Of a stretch of DNA of 64,000 bases, positions 1-8,936 are shown in pieces. Origin of the DNA: Kluyvera ascorbata ATCC 33433 (GTDB lineage Bacteria; Pseudomonadota; Gammaproteobacteria; Enterobacterales; Enterobacteriaceae). Position 1 is the stretch's first letter. Each line of letters opens with the position of its first letter. Position numbers and translations under genes: made by a program. The notes below the pieces were generated by a model. It made no database searches and was not told the origin of the DNA. It saw only the letters and a program-made list of their open reading frames with translations. Location: NCBI RefSeq assembly GCF_000735365.1, contig NZ_JMPL01000007.1, forward strand, positions 1 to 64,000, in the 5' to 3' direction.

Positions 1-198
1 GTGACCGTTAGACAGCACAAAGCGGTCACGGTCAGCCCAGGACGGGTTCTGCGGGTTATGGTTCAGAAAATCACGCCACAGGACTTCGGCAATGTCAGCC
101 ATACCCATAGGGGCACCCGGGTGACCGGAATTGGCTTTCTGTACTGCGTCCATGCTCAGCGCACGAATAGCATTAGCAAGCTCTTTACGTGAGGACAT
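1..198 (-). CDS. tktA: transketolase, N-terminal part (truncated by window edge)
   Basis: Transketolase is a thiamine-diphosphate enzyme of the pentose phosphate pathway that moves two-carbon units between sugar phosphates in the cytoplasm. Only the first 66 codons lie in the window. They begin [20 protein letters not shown] and continue through the [12 protein letters not shown] cofactor-binding segment and SNGH, as in E. coli TktA. The start ATG (196-198, complement) follows a GGAGT ribosome site. The gene is divergent from loiP, as in E. coli. The rest of the gene lies to the left of the window. Confidence 0.97.
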   Translation of the reverse strand, partial: MSSRKELANAIRALSMDAVQKANSGHPGAPMGMADIAEVLWRDFLNHNPQNPSWADRDRFVLSNGH

Positions 199-466
199 TT
201 TGACTCCAGTTCGGACTGTTGAAGGCAACCCTAACGTCACGAGAGGCGCACGTTACGGGCTATGCCAGAAAAAAGTGTCAACAATGTAACCTATGCGACA
301 AAGCATGTACATGGAGCATCCTTTTGCCACTTCAGAAATCTCTGGAACAGAGGTTAACAAGATGTAATCCACTCGCTCGAAAGCCGCGATATTCTTTATA
401 CTTACGCCTAACTCTGGTGGTGCAGTTCCGGAGCATTTTCAGATAAACGACTTTGGAAGCAATCTC

Positions 467-1225
467 ATGAAGAAACGGGCGGCGATTCTGGCGTTTGGCG
501 CGACTTTACTGCTAAGCGGCTGTCAGAATATGGATTCAAATGGTTTATTGAGCTCAAGTACCGGCGCTTTGCAGGCATTTTCCTTGAGCGATCAACAGGT
601 TCAGGCGCTAAGCGACCAAGCCTGTAAGGACATGGACAGTAAGGCTACCATCGCACCGGCAGACAGCGCTTATGTACAGCGACTCAATAAGATAGCGGCG
701 GCGCTTGGCGATAACATTAACGGTCAGCCGGTGAACTACAAAGTCTACGTGGCGAAAGACGTCAACGCTTTCGCCATGGCCAACGGCTGTATCCGCGTGT
801 ATAGCGGCCTGATGGATCTGATGAATGATAATGAAGTCGAAGCCGTAGTTGGCCACGAAATGGGCCACGTTGCACTCGGCCACGTGAAGAAAGGGATGCA
901 GGTGGCGATTGGCACCAACGCCCTGCGCGCAGCGGCGGCATCCGCTGGCGGCATCGTGGGCAGCTTGTCGCAGTCACAGCTTGGCGATCTTGGCGAAAAA
1001 CTGGTGAACTCGCAGTTCTCCCAGCGTCAGGAATCGGAAGCCGATGACTACTCTTATGATCTGCTGCGCAAGCGAGGGATCAATCCGACCGGGCTTGCCA
1101 CCAGCTTCGAGAAGTTATCTAAACTCGAAGATGGTCGTCAAAGCTCAATGTTTGACGATCACCCGGCTTCTCAGGCGCGTGCCCAGCACATTCGCGATCG
1201 CTTACAGGCGGACGGCATTAAATAA
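467..1225 (+). CDS. loiP: outer-membrane-associated M48-family metalloprotease LoiP (YggG)
   Basis: This is a 252-aa lipoprotein zinc metallopeptidase; in E. coli LoiP is an outer-membrane protease that responds to low osmolarity. The N-terminus is a lipoprotein signal with lipobox LLSGC (Cys19). The M48 zinc motif HEMGH is near residue 130, followed by HVALGH, and the third ligand region ESEADDYS is about 60 residues later. Length and sequence match E. coli YggG over the whole protein. It sits between tktA and, in E. coli, speB; here a 16-kb insertion separates it from speB. A strong palindromic hairpin follows the stop codon. Confidence 0.95.
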   Translation: MKKRAAILAFGATLLLSGCQNMDSNGLLSSSTGALQAFSLSDQQVQALSDQACKDMDSKATIAPADSAYVQRLNKIAAALGDNINGQPVNYKVYVAKDVNAFAMANGCIRVYSGLMDLMNDNEVEAVVGHEMGHVALGHVKKGMQVAIGTNALRAAAASAGGIVGSLSQSQLGDLGEKLVNSQFSQRQESEADDYSYDLLRKRGINPTGLATSFEKLSKLEDGRQSSMFDDHPASQARAQHIRDRLQADGIK

Positions 1226-1231
1226 TTATTC

Positions 1232-1253
1232 AGAGGGGCAATATTGCCCCTCT
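1232..1253. terminator. loiP terminator hairpin
   Basis: A perfect 22-nt palindrome (AGAGGGGCAAT and its complement) starts six bases after the loiP stop codon and is followed by a T-rich stretch. It is most simply the loiP terminator. Confidence 0.7.
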
Positions 1254-1613
1254 TGCTTTGATAAGCAAAAAATATTAATAATGGCTAAACGGCATGAATT
1301 GATAATTTAAGCGCACGAACCGTTAAATATACGTAGATGTCACATCGGTCAAATATATAAACCAACCCCGCCGCACTCAAACACTTATCCTGAATATCAA
1401 ATCAAAATTATATTATTTACCTTTCAGGAAGTTCTTTTACCTTATTTTTAAATAGTCCAGAGGGGTTTAGTAAAGCCAGTCATGGCGCGCCCTGCATGAT
1501 ACGTCCCAGCGACACATCCATTCATACAATGATTGCTTTTGACACTTATTCAGGCGAATATCTGAATTGTAACAACACAATTCGACCGTCAGATAAACAG
1601 AGAAGTTCCCTCC
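1254..1613 (+). promoter_or_regulatory. AT-rich region upstream of the porin gene
   Basis: About 360 bases lie between the loiP terminator and the porin start, with no convincing gene. The stretch is AT-rich compared with its neighbours. It contains an inverted repeat, GAATTGT (1564-1570) and ACAATTC (1577-1583), about 30 bases before the porin start, which could be an operator or part of the leader. The GTTTCAT-type sites seen at 15652-16017 are not seen here, so the porin may be controlled by something other than the IclR protein. Confidence 0.4.
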
Positions 1614-2882
1614 GTGAAAAAGAAATTAACGTTAATTGCTTTAAGTATTATTGCCTCTGCGCCAGCTTTTGCGAGCCAGCAATCCGACAGCCAGGGTTTT
1701 ATTGATGACAGCCATCTGGATCTCTTCTTGCGTAACGCGTATATCAAACGTGATTATCGCGATGGGCTACATGATAAGAGCGAATGGGGTCAGGGTTTTA
1801 TCGCGACCTTTGAATCCGGCTTCACTCAGGGCCCTATCGGCTTCGGCGTAGACGGTATCGCCCAGTACGGCGTGCGCCTGGACGGCGGCCGTGGGAACAG
1901 CGGTGCGGGCGGCATCGACTTTTTCGCCCAGGATAACGACGGCCGGGCAAAATCTGATTTAGCCAAATTCGGTGCGACCGCCAAAATGCGCTTCTCCAAT
2001 ACCGTGCTGAGCTACGGTACCCAGCGCCCAGCGTTACCGATTCTCTACGCCGACGATTCGCGCCTGCTGTATGAAACCTTCACCGGGACCATGCTGACCT
2101 CCAAAGAGATTGACGGTCTGGAAGTGAACGCTGGTTACTTCACCGACGAGCAGCGTAAAAGCGACGACAGCCACAACAGCGGCCTGAAGAGCATTACCTT
2201 CGGCGGCGCGAGCTATCAGTTTAACGACCAGCTGAGCGGCGCGCTGTACGCCTCTAACGTTGAAGACGTGCTGAACAAGCAGTACCTCGGCCTGAACTAC
2301 GCGCAGCCGCTGGCGACCGATCAGAAGCTGGTCTTCGACTTCAACGGCTATAACTCTCGCCTGGATCAGGAATACGCTGACTCTCTCGATACCGGCCGCA
2401 GCAACAGCATCTGGAGCCTTGCTACCAGCTATATCTGGGATATCCACACCTTCAAAATTGCCTACCAGCAGAGCAGCGGCAGCACCGGCTATCACTACGG
2501 CAGCTACCAGAATCAGGGCGGCGTCGGCGACGGCGGTAACACCATCTGGCTGGCGAACTCTTACTGGTCTGATTTTAACGGTGAAGACGAACGTTCATGG
2601 CAGGCGTCTTATGCGCTGGACTTTGGCGGCCTAGGCTTACCGGGCTTAAGCTGGACCACCGCATACGTTCGCGGCGATAACATCAAAACGGCAGAAACCA
2701 ACAACGGTAAAGAGCACGAGTGGTTTAACCAGGTGCAGTACCAGGTCCAGGACGGCCCCGCGAAAGATCTGAAGTTTAAAGTTCGTTATTCGGTGCTGCG
2801 TGTATCCAGCAACGCCAGCGACTACAACGTCAGCGGGAATGAAGTTCGCGTTTACGTCGAGTACCCGTTTAACGCGTTCTGA
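1614..2882 (+). CDS. OprD-family outer membrane porin
   Basis: This 422-aa protein has a cleavable signal peptide (MKKKLTLIALSIIASAPAFA) followed by an OprD-type mature domain starting SQQSDSQGFIDDSHLDLFLRN. The body has alternating amphipathic strands, and the protein ends in an aromatic residue (EYPFNAF), as expected for an outer-membrane barrel. OprD relatives are substrate-selective channels for small carboxylates, often aromatic acids, in pseudomonads. The start is a GTG; no upstream ATG fits the signal peptide. The gene converges with the last gene of the catabolic operon and probably supplies outer-membrane entry for its substrate, which is inference from position. Confidence 0.88.
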   Translation: MKKKLTLIALSIIASAPAFASQQSDSQGFIDDSHLDLFLRNAYIKRDYRDGLHDKSEWGQGFIATFESGFTQGPIGFGVDGIAQYGVRLDGGRGNSGAGGIDFFAQDNDGRAKSDLAKFGATAKMRFSNTVLSYGTQRPALPILYADDSRLLYETFTGTMLTSKEIDGLEVNAGYFTDEQRKSDDSHNSGLKSITFGGASYQFNDQLSGALYASNVEDVLNKQYLGLNYAQPLATDQKLVFDFNGYNSRLDQEYADSLDTGRSNSIWSLATSYIWDIHTFKIAYQQSSGSTGYHYGSYQNQGGVGDGGNTIWLANSYWSDFNGEDERSWQASYALDFGGLGLPGLSWTTAYVRGDNIKTAETNNGKEHEWFNQVQYQVQDGPAKDLKFKVRYSVLRVSSNASDYNVSGNEVRVYVEYPFNAF

Positions 2883-2886
2883 TGCT

Positions 2887-2918
2887 AAACGCCCTCTCCG
2901 CTAACGGAGAGGGCGTTT
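2887..2918. terminator. bidirectional terminator between porin and catabolic operon
   Basis: A 14-bp stem (AAACGCCCTCTCCG, loop CTAA, then its complement) lies between the convergent porin and ThDP-enzyme genes. The flanks give a T run on the + strand, so it can stop transcription from both sides. Confidence 0.85.
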
Positions 2919-2924
2919 TCATTT

Positions 2925-4565
2925 TCAGTACAGCGTTTTCTGAGGCGGGCCCGCAAATTTCAGCGCGCCAATCTGTCCCATTTTTACTTCGATAACTGAC
3001 GGCCCCGGCATCGCCAACGCTTCCGTCATCACGGCGTTAAAATCCTCTGCGCGATCCACGCTCCATGCCTGTAAGCCTATCGCTTGCGCCAGCAGCGTAA
3101 AGTCCGGCGTATGCAGCTCGTTGTAATACTGCCGACCGCCGAAATACTTATCCTGAATACCGCGCATCACGCCGTAGCCGCCATCGTTCATGATAAGCAG
3201 CGTCACGTTGGCTTTCTCCTGCGCCAGCGTCGCCAGTTCCCCCAGATTGAGGCTCAGGCCGCCGTCACCAACCAGCCCCACCACTTTGCGCTGCGGATTA
3301 GCAATCGCGGTACCAATCGCCATCGGTAGCCCCATACCAATCGCCCCCGCCAGGGAGTGAATATTCATCAGCGGGCCGTTTGCACGAAACAATCGGCTCC
3401 CCCACAGGCTGCCGGAAACGGTAATATCGCGCACCAGCAGGCCATCTTCCGGCAGCGCATTGGCGATAGCATCGTTGAGCTTCGCATACTCACCGCACTG
3501 CGCGCGCAGATCCTGTTCGGCCTTGGTCACGGCGCTGCCCACCAGCGCATCCCACTGTGCATTGCCCCATTCACGCCCCTGCACTTTCTCCGCTAACGCA
3601 GAGAGCAGCGCAGAACAGTTGGCAATAATGGTGTTGTCCATCAGGTAATTACGGCTAGCCGCCGCTGGGTCGATATCAATCTGTACCCGAGGATGCGGCA
3701 GTTCCAGCGTCCAGGAGCGCGTTTCATTGCTACGCAGACGCGACCCTGCCACCAGCGTAAAATCACAGGCCGAAATCACCGCTTCAATAGACGGCGAGTT
3801 ATGGAACGCACGCAGGCTGCCGCGATGACTATCCGGCAGCACGCCGCGCGCGTGGGTGCTGGAGATAACCGTCACCCCGGCATCGGCCAGCTTTTTCACC
3901 GCTTCTGCGCAACCCAGCGCGCCGCCGCCCAGCCACAGCAGCGGCAGCTTCGCCTGTTTGAGCTGCGACCACAGCTCGTCCACCACGCGACTCTCTACGT
4001 CAACCGTCGGCAGCGCCTTCACCGGCGCCGTCACCAGCGAAGCGGGAATTTTAGCGCTCTGAATATCAATCGGGATTTCAACCGACACCGGCCCGCACGG
4101 CGGCGTCTGAGCTTCCTGAATCGCTTTATGCAAAATCGCTATTGCCTGATTAGCGTTGCTGATGCGGTAAGCCCGCTTTGAACTCGCCTTGAGGAACGTC
4201 AACTGGTCGCGAGTCTCGTGGATAAATCCGGTATCCGCATCCAGCCACGCTTTTTCCACCTGACCGGTTAAGTGGAGCATCGGCGTGCAGGCGTTCATGG
4301 CTTCTACCAGCGCGCCAACCGCGTTACCCGCCCCCGCCCCGGTGCTGGTCAGCGCGACGCCAAGCCCAGAGAAACGACCATGAGCATCGGCCATGGTGAC
4401 CGACCCCGCTTCGCCGCGCGCCGGAACAAAACGGATATTTCCGCGCTGCCCCACCGCATCGGCAATCGGCAGGTTGTGGATAGAGATGACGCCGTAAATG
4501 GCCTCAACGTGATACTGCTCCAGCGTTCTGGCGATGGCGTCGCCGACGGTTATCATTTCGCTCAT
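2925..4565 (-). CDS. thiamine-diphosphate-dependent 2-oxo-acid decarboxylase family protein
   Basis: This 546-aa protein belongs to the acetolactate synthase/benzoylformate decarboxylase superfamily. It has the cofactor-activating Glu near residue 52 (ARGEAGS), a central domain, and the ThDP motif starting VGDGG and ending in MNDGGYG about 27 residues later. It is the last gene of the leftward catabolic operon, 13 bases after the aldehyde dehydrogenase gene. That pairing suggests it decarboxylates a 2-oxo acid to an aldehyde, which the dehydrogenase then oxidises. The substrate is unknown. An acetolactate-synthase-like role is less likely here because no small subunit is present. I recall a similar gene set around PA3504-PA3511 of Pseudomonas aeruginosa, also of unknown function. 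Confidence 0.85.
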   Translation of the reverse strand: MSEMITVGDAIARTLEQYHVEAIYGVISIHNLPIADAVGQRGNIRFVPARGEAGSVTMADAHGRFSGLGVALTSTGAGAGNAVGALVEAMNACTPMLHLTGQVEKAWLDADTGFIHETRDQLTFLKASSKRAYRISNANQAIAILHKAIQEAQTPPCGPVSVEIPIDIQSAKIPASLVTAPVKALPTVDVESRVVDELWSQLKQAKLPLLWLGGGALGCAEAVKKLADAGVTVISSTHARGVLPDSHRGSLRAFHNSPSIEAVISACDFTLVAGSRLRSNETRSWTLELPHPRVQIDIDPAAASRNYLMDNTIIANCSALLSALAEKVQGREWGNAQWDALVGSAVTKAEQDLRAQCGEYAKLNDAIANALPEDGLLVRDITVSGSLWGSRLFRANGPLMNIHSLAGAIGMGLPMAIGTAIANPQRKVVGLVGDGGLSLNLGELATLAQEKANVTLLIMNDGGYGVMRGIQDKYFGGRQYYNELHTPDFTLLAQAIGLQAWSVDRAEDFNAVMTEALAMPGPSVIEVKMGQIGALKFAGPPQKTLY

Positions 4566-4578
4566 TACTCACCCTTTC

Positions 4579-6048
4579 TTAGTCGCACCAGTGGTTAACG
4601 CTATTACCCGTCGCCAGATAAATGCTCTTTTGTTGCATCCAGGCTTTCAGCCCCTGAATGCCCTTTTCGCGGCCCAGACCGCTCTCTTTAAAGCCCCCAA
4701 ACGGGGTCGAAATGGAGAAAACTTTGTAGGTGTTAATCCACACCGTGCCAACTTCAAGCCGCTCGCTCAGGCGTAGCGCACGCCCGGCATCCCGCGTCCA
4801 GATCCCCGCCGCCAGCCCGTACACCGAATCGTTAGCGTCGCGAATCAGCGCCTCTTCATCGCGAAAAGCCATCGCCACCAGCACCGGCCCGAAGATCTCC
4901 TCCTGACAGGCGCGATCGCTATTCTTCAGCCCCTCCAGGATCGTAGGCTGCAAGAAACTGCCTGCCGCCAGCGCGGGATCGGCCGGGATCTCACCGCCGC
5001 ACAGCACGCGACCGCCTTCCTGCTTCGCCAGTTCCACGTACTCCAGCACGCGCTGGCGGTGCGCCTCGCTAATCAGCGGGCCTACGTGCGTGTCACGGCT
5101 GAAGGGATGGCCGACGCGCAGACCCCGCGTTAACTCGAGCAAACGCGCCATCAGCGGGGCATAAACCTGTTCATGGATAAACAACCGCGAGCCCGCAATA
5201 CACGCCTGCCCGGCCGAGCTAAAAATGCCGTAGCAGATGCCGCGTGCCGCCTGCTCAATGTCGGCGTCTTCCAGCACGATGGTCGGTGATTTTCCCCCCA
5301 GCTCCAGCGAGGTCGGGATAAGCTTTTCTGCCGCCACGTGCGCCAGATGACGACCGGTGGTGGTACCGCCGGTAAACGAAATTTTGCGTACCTTCGGATG
5401 GCGTGCCAGCGCATCACCAATCACCGAACCTTTGCCCGGGAGCACGCTCAGCAGGCCTGCGGGTAAACCCGCTCGCTCGAAGACTCTCGCCAGCTCCAGC
5501 GCCATCAGCGGTGTGGCTTCTGCGGGCTTGAGGATCACCGCATTGCCCGCGGCAATCGCCGGTGCCACTTTCTGCATTTCGCTGGCAATCGGCGAGTTCC
5601 ACGGCGTAATTGCCGCCACCACGCCAATCGCTTCATAACGGCTTAGCGTTAACAGATCCGGCTGGCGCGGCGTTGGCAGCTCGCCCTCTAGCAGCTCACA
5701 GGCAGCCGCAAAGTAGCGGGCGGTTGCCGCAGCACTCATCACCAGCCCGCGGGCTTCCGCCAGCGGTTTGCCGTTGTCAGAGCTTTGCATGCGCGCCAGA
5801 TCGTCGAGGCGGCCTTCAATGTCATCCGCCACTTTGTGCAGGATCTTCGCGCGCTGATGCGCCAGCATGTTGCGCCAGCTCGGTTCACGCCACGCGCTAT
5901 CTGCGTATTCGATAGCGTCATTGAGATCCTCGAGGCTCGCCGCGTGCAGCGTGGCATTGAGGGAGCCATCCGCAGGGAAAGTGCTCTGCATCACCTCGCC
6001 GCCACCGTGACGCCAGTGGCCGCCGACAAATATTTTTAATTCATCCAT
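4579..6048 (-). CDS. NAD(P)-dependent aldehyde dehydrogenase
   Basis: This is a 489-aa aldehyde dehydrogenase of standard length. Visible motifs are PWNSPI (oxyanion Asn region), SFTGGTTTG (nucleotide binding), LELGGKSP with the general-base Glu, and GQACIAGSR with the catalytic Cys. It starts MDELKIFVGG after a GAGAGG ribosome site and lies between the aspartate-dehydrogenase-like gene and the ThDP decarboxylase gene with gaps of about ten bases. The probable role is oxidation of the aldehyde made by the neighbouring decarboxylase to a carboxylic acid. The substrate cannot be read from the sequence. Confidence 0.92.
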   Translation of the reverse strand: MDELKIFVGGHWRHGGGEVMQSTFPADGSLNATLHAASLEDLNDAIEYADSAWREPSWRNMLAHQRAKILHKVADDIEGRLDDLARMQSSDNGKPLAEARGLVMSAAATARYFAAACELLEGELPTPRQPDLLTLSRYEAIGVVAAITPWNSPIASEMQKVAPAIAAGNAVILKPAEATPLMALELARVFERAGLPAGLLSVLPGKGSVIGDALARHPKVRKISFTGGTTTGRHLAHVAAEKLIPTSLELGGKSPTIVLEDADIEQAARGICYGIFSSAGQACIAGSRLFIHEQVYAPLMARLLELTRGLRVGHPFSRDTHVGPLISEAHRQRVLEYVELAKQEGGRVLCGGEIPADPALAAGSFLQPTILEGLKNSDRACQEEIFGPVLVAMAFRDEEALIRDANDSVYGLAAGIWTRDAGRALRLSERLEVGTVWINTYKVFSISTPFGGFKESGLGREKGIQGLKAWMQQKSIYLATGNSVNHWCD

Positions 6049-6057
6049 TTGAGCCTC

Positions 6058-6828
6058 TCAGCGTTGCGCCAGCTCACGGCAGGCGCGCACTGCGCTTAAC
6101 GCTGCCAGGGTGGACGTTTTTGGGTTGCTGGCCAGCGGCAGTCCGCTCAGCTCCAGATGAAATTCACCAAACATCCCTTCAACGTGCAGGGTATGGGTAT
6201 TGCGTTTCGTGGCGGGGTCGACCATCAGTTGAACGCGGGTCTCGTCCATCCCCACGCCGCCGAGCGCCACGGTGGCGGCGACGTTAGCATTGGCCGGGAA
6301 TAACCGTGCCGCTTCACGCGCGCTGCCTTCAAAGAAAACCTGAGCTTCCGAGACCGCACTGAGATCGATAAGCTGCTCGGCATAACTGCCGCGCCAGCTG
6401 GCTGGACTTTTGCGCGACCGGTAGGTGACGCGCTCGAGCCCGCCCTCTTTCGCTGCCGCCAGCCCGTCTATCCCCGCCACCGCGCCGGAAAGCAGCGTTA
6501 GCGTGCCACCCGCATTTTTCAGCTGCTGTTCAAGCGCGCTATCCGCCAGTGCGCCGGTGGAGATCACCGCCAGATGCCAGCCACGCGTCAGCACCGCTTC
6601 GCCGAACTGCGCGACCGCCTGCTGGCTTGCACACTCCAGCACCAGATCCGGCGCATCAGCACAGTCAACCGGAGACGTCAGTGCCGTTACCGCATCGCCA
6701 AACTGCTCACGAATAGCCGCGTGGTGGGTCTCACGCGCCACAATCCAACCAATAGCAACCTGCGGCGGAAGGCGTTCAATCACCGCCTGCGCCATCGCGC
6801 CATAGCCAATTAACATGATCTTTTTCAT
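6058..6828 (-). CDS. aspartate dehydrogenase-like NAD(P)-dependent oxidoreductase (NadX family)
   Basis: This 256-aa protein has an N-terminal Rossmann motif (MLIGYGAMAQAV) and the C-terminal catalytic domain typical of L-aspartate dehydrogenases. Recognisable segments are FPANANVAATVALGGVGMD, a THTL segment carrying the likely catalytic His, and NPKTSTLAALS near the end. Family members interconvert aspartate with iminoaspartate or oxaloacetate plus ammonia, some in NAD synthesis. No nadA or nadC lies nearby, so here it probably serves the catabolic pathway, for example by deaminating or reducing an amino or imino intermediate. That role is inference. It is embedded in the operon with short gaps on both sides. 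Confidence 0.8.
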   Translation of the reverse strand: MKKIMLIGYGAMAQAVIERLPPQVAIGWIVARETHHAAIREQFGDAVTALTSPVDCADAPDLVLECASQQAVAQFGEAVLTRGWHLAVISTGALADSALEQQLKNAGGTLTLLSGAVAGIDGLAAAKEGGLERVTYRSRKSPASWRGSYAEQLIDLSAVSEAQVFFEGSAREAARLFPANANVAATVALGGVGMDETRVQLMVDPATKRNTHTLHVEGMFGEFHLELSGLPLASNPKTSTLAALSAVRACRELAQR

Positions 6829-6837
6829 GAGGCTTCC

Positions 6838-7632
6838 TTACAGATGACGGCAAAAGCCGCCGGAGACATCCAGCGCCGCGCCGGTGGTAAAGGAGGCCAG
6901 CGGTGACGCCAGGAATAACAGCGCCTGAGCGGGCTCTTGCGGCTTGCCGAGACGGGCCATCGGGATACCACGCTTGCGGGCGATATCCGCCGTCCACTCA
7001 GGCCAGCTCTGGTTCTTATCGCTGCGGTTGGCAAACCGTCGCTGCCACTGCCCGGACTCCACCATGCCAAGCAGAATGGAGTTCACGCGAATGCCTTTTT
7101 CCACCAGATCTTTTGACAGCGTAAGGGTCATGTTGAGCAGCGCCGCTCGGGCAGCCGAGGTGGCAATCATGTGCTCTTCCGGCTGAAGTGCCAGCAGCGA
7201 ATTCACGCAGGTAATCGAGGCGATATCCGACTGTTCAAGCTGTGGTAAAAACGCCTGCACCGGGTTAATCACGCCAAACAGCTTGAGTTCCGCTTCATGC
7301 AGCCACGCCTCGCGCGGGGTATCGGCAAAGTGCGCGACGTAGCCCTGGCCTGCGTTATTAATCAACATATCCGCCGGGCCAAAATGGGCTTTCACCGCTT
7401 CAGCAAACGCCTGCACCTCTTCGGCTTTCAGTACGTCGCAGCGCCATGAAAACACCTCACCTTCGGGATATTCGTTTTGCAGCGCAGCGTGAGCGCTGGC
7501 AAGGCGGTCGGGATCGCGTCCGCAGAAAGCCACCTTCGCCCCTTCGCCCATTAACAGGCGCAGCGTTTCAAAACCAATACCGGAAGACCCGCCGGTGACC
7601 ACCGCAACGCGCCCTTCAATTTGTGCATTCAT
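6838..7632 (-). CDS. short-chain dehydrogenase/reductase with altered active site
   Basis: This 264-aa SDR starts at MNAQIEGRVAVVTGG, whose ATG lies inside the end of the hydrolase gene (17-base overlap). It has the TGGSSGIG cofactor motif, the NNAG motif, and a C-terminal GAALDVSGG. The catalytic region reads CVNSLLALQ followed by ATSAARAALLN. The usual YxxxK is replaced by TxxxR, although a Ser is present. Such variants exist in some SDR subfamilies, so it may still be a reductase with a different proton relay, or it may act on an enone or enoate. Translation continues open upstream in this frame, but that part is only the shadow of the hydrolase gene. Confidence 0.85.
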   Translation of the reverse strand: MNAQIEGRVAVVTGGSSGIGFETLRLLMGEGAKVAFCGRDPDRLASAHAALQNEYPEGEVFSWRCDVLKAEEVQAFAEAVKAHFGPADMLINNAGQGYVAHFADTPREAWLHEAELKLFGVINPVQAFLPQLEQSDIASITCVNSLLALQPEEHMIATSAARAALLNMTLTLSKDLVEKGIRVNSILLGMVESGQWQRRFANRSDKNQSWPEWTADIARKRGIPMARLGKPQEPAQALLFLASPLASFTTGAALDVSGGFCRHL

Positions 7633-8386
7633 CGCGCACCTCGTGTTTAATTCGTAAAAGCAGTTGATTAAAAAACGTATCGTTATCGAGATAGCTGGCG
7701 TGTCCAGCCAGTGGAATCGCGGTGAACGGCATGCCGTAACGTATCGCCAGCCCATGTACTCGTTCTGGTTGGGTGATGGCATCCTGCTCGCCGCACCAGA
7801 CTTCAAATGCGCCGCCATAGCGCGACAGCCAACCGTGAATGTCGTCGTGCGCCAGCATCCACGCGGCGGCGAGATAGCCCTCCGCGCGCAGTTTGCGCAT
7901 GCCTGCTGCGACGGTGGCGATATCCACTTCACGCGCGGCGGGATGCAGCAGCTTCGCCGCCCGGGTTTGCGCCAGCACGTTCCCTCCCAGCGCCATTTGC
8001 TGTTCGCGACTGCGCCAGATCTGTTCACGCTGTTCCGGCGTGCTCTGGCCATAGCCCTGCGCCGGATCCGCCAGCACCAGATGCAGCACGCGGTTGGGGT
8101 ATTTCGCCGCAAAGGCGCTGGCCACCAGCGCACCGAGCGAATGGCCCACCAGCACCGCCTGCTCGACGCCTGCGCTATCGATCAGAGCAGCCAACGCATC
8201 GGCATAATCGCCGGCGTTGGCCCGCGCCACATCAAGCATCGGACTTTCGCCATAACCGGGCATATCCCAGGCCATTACGCGGAAGCCCGTCAGCGCCATC
8301 TGCTTATGCCATGAGGCCGCGCTGGAGCTGATACCGTGCAGCAGCATCAGCGGAATACCGCTACCCTGTTCACGAAAATCCGTCAT
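7616..8386 (-). CDS. alpha/beta-fold hydrolase
   Basis: This 256-aa alpha/beta hydrolase has the oxyanion-hole LHGISSS, the nucleophile elbow GHSLG (Ser near 97), the acid in WCGEQDAIT and the His in PLAGHASYLD. A GGAG ribosome site precedes the start MTDFREQG. In operons with an extradiol dioxygenase such enzymes often hydrolyse the C-C bond of a ring-cleavage product. The nucleophile context here is GHSLG rather than the GNSMG of classical meta-cleavage hydrolases, so another amide, lactone or ring-opening hydrolysis is equally possible. Its 3' end overlaps the start of the SDR gene by 17 bases, suggesting coupled translation. Confidence 0.85.
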   Translation of the reverse strand: MTDFREQGSGIPLMLLHGISSSAASWHKQMALTGFRVMAWDMPGYGESPMLDVARANAGDYADALAALIDSAGVEQAVLVGHSLGALVASAFAAKYPNRVLHLVLADPAQGYGQSTPEQREQIWRSREQQMALGGNVLAQTRAAKLLHPAAREVDIATVAAGMRKLRAEGYLAAAWMLAHDDIHGWLSRYGGAFEVWCGEQDAITQPERVHGLAIRYGMPFTAIPLAGHASYLDNDTFFNQLLLRIKHEVRDECTN

Positions 8387-8395
8387 AGCGTCTCC

Positions 8396-8926
8396 TTAGT
8401 TCCGCTTCACTTTTGACAGCGGATGATCGGCCGGGTAGGTCGGCGTTTCTGGTTTTTTGGTGCCCAGCATCACGCACATCAGCGCCTCTTCTTCGCCGTG
8501 GTTAAACAGCCCGCGGTAAATACCCGCCGGAACGGAGATCAGGTCACGCTCCCGCAGGATCGTTTCGATATAGCTATCGCCATCCTGAATCATCAGGGTT
8601 ATCTGGCCTTTCAGCATGAAGAACACCTCTTCCACATCGTCGTGCAGGTGCAAAGGCCCTTCGCATTTCGACGGCAGCACCATGGTGGAGAAGGTAAAGT
8701 GCTCGGCCGCCACGGTGTTGGTGTCGCTCACCACGCCGGTCGCCCCAGTGCCGATATAGCGCATCTGCGCGCGGCGGTATTTCGGGTCATAGTCGGCCTG
8801 GAACTTCAGCGCGTTCCAGTCGTACTTGCGGCCTTCAAAACGGGCGATGCGTGATTCGATCCACTCTTCCATCGTCAGGTTGTCAGGTTTAATGCCTGGT
8901 TTTGCGGTTACGGTTGAATCTGTCAT
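8396..8926 (-). CDS. cupin-domain protein of the catabolic operon
   Basis: This 176-aa protein has one cupin domain. Motif 1 is HLHDDVEEVFFMLKG with metal-ligand His and Glu residues, and motif 2 is around PAGIYRGLFNHGEE. The first 50 residues are charged and non-cupin. Single-domain cupins in such clusters may be metal-dependent isomerases, decarboxylases or dioxygenases, and no choice can be made here. It lies between the MFS and hydrolase genes with gaps of about ten bases, so it is almost certainly part of the operon. Confidence 0.8.
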   Translation of the reverse strand: MTDSTVTAKPGIKPDNLTMEEWIESRIARFEGRKYDWNALKFQADYDPKYRRAQMRYIGTGATGVVSDTNTVAAEHFTFSTMVLPSKCEGPLHLHDDVEEVFFMLKGQITLMIQDGDSYIETILRERDLISVPAGIYRGLFNHGEEEALMCVMLGTKKPETPTYPADHPLSKVKRN

Positions 8927-8936
8927 GACACTCTCC

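Noticed and set aside
6838-8133. 431-codon fusion of a basic N-terminal region to the SDR
   Set aside because: The first 167 codons are the hydrolase gene read in another frame; the SDR starts at its own ATG at 7632.
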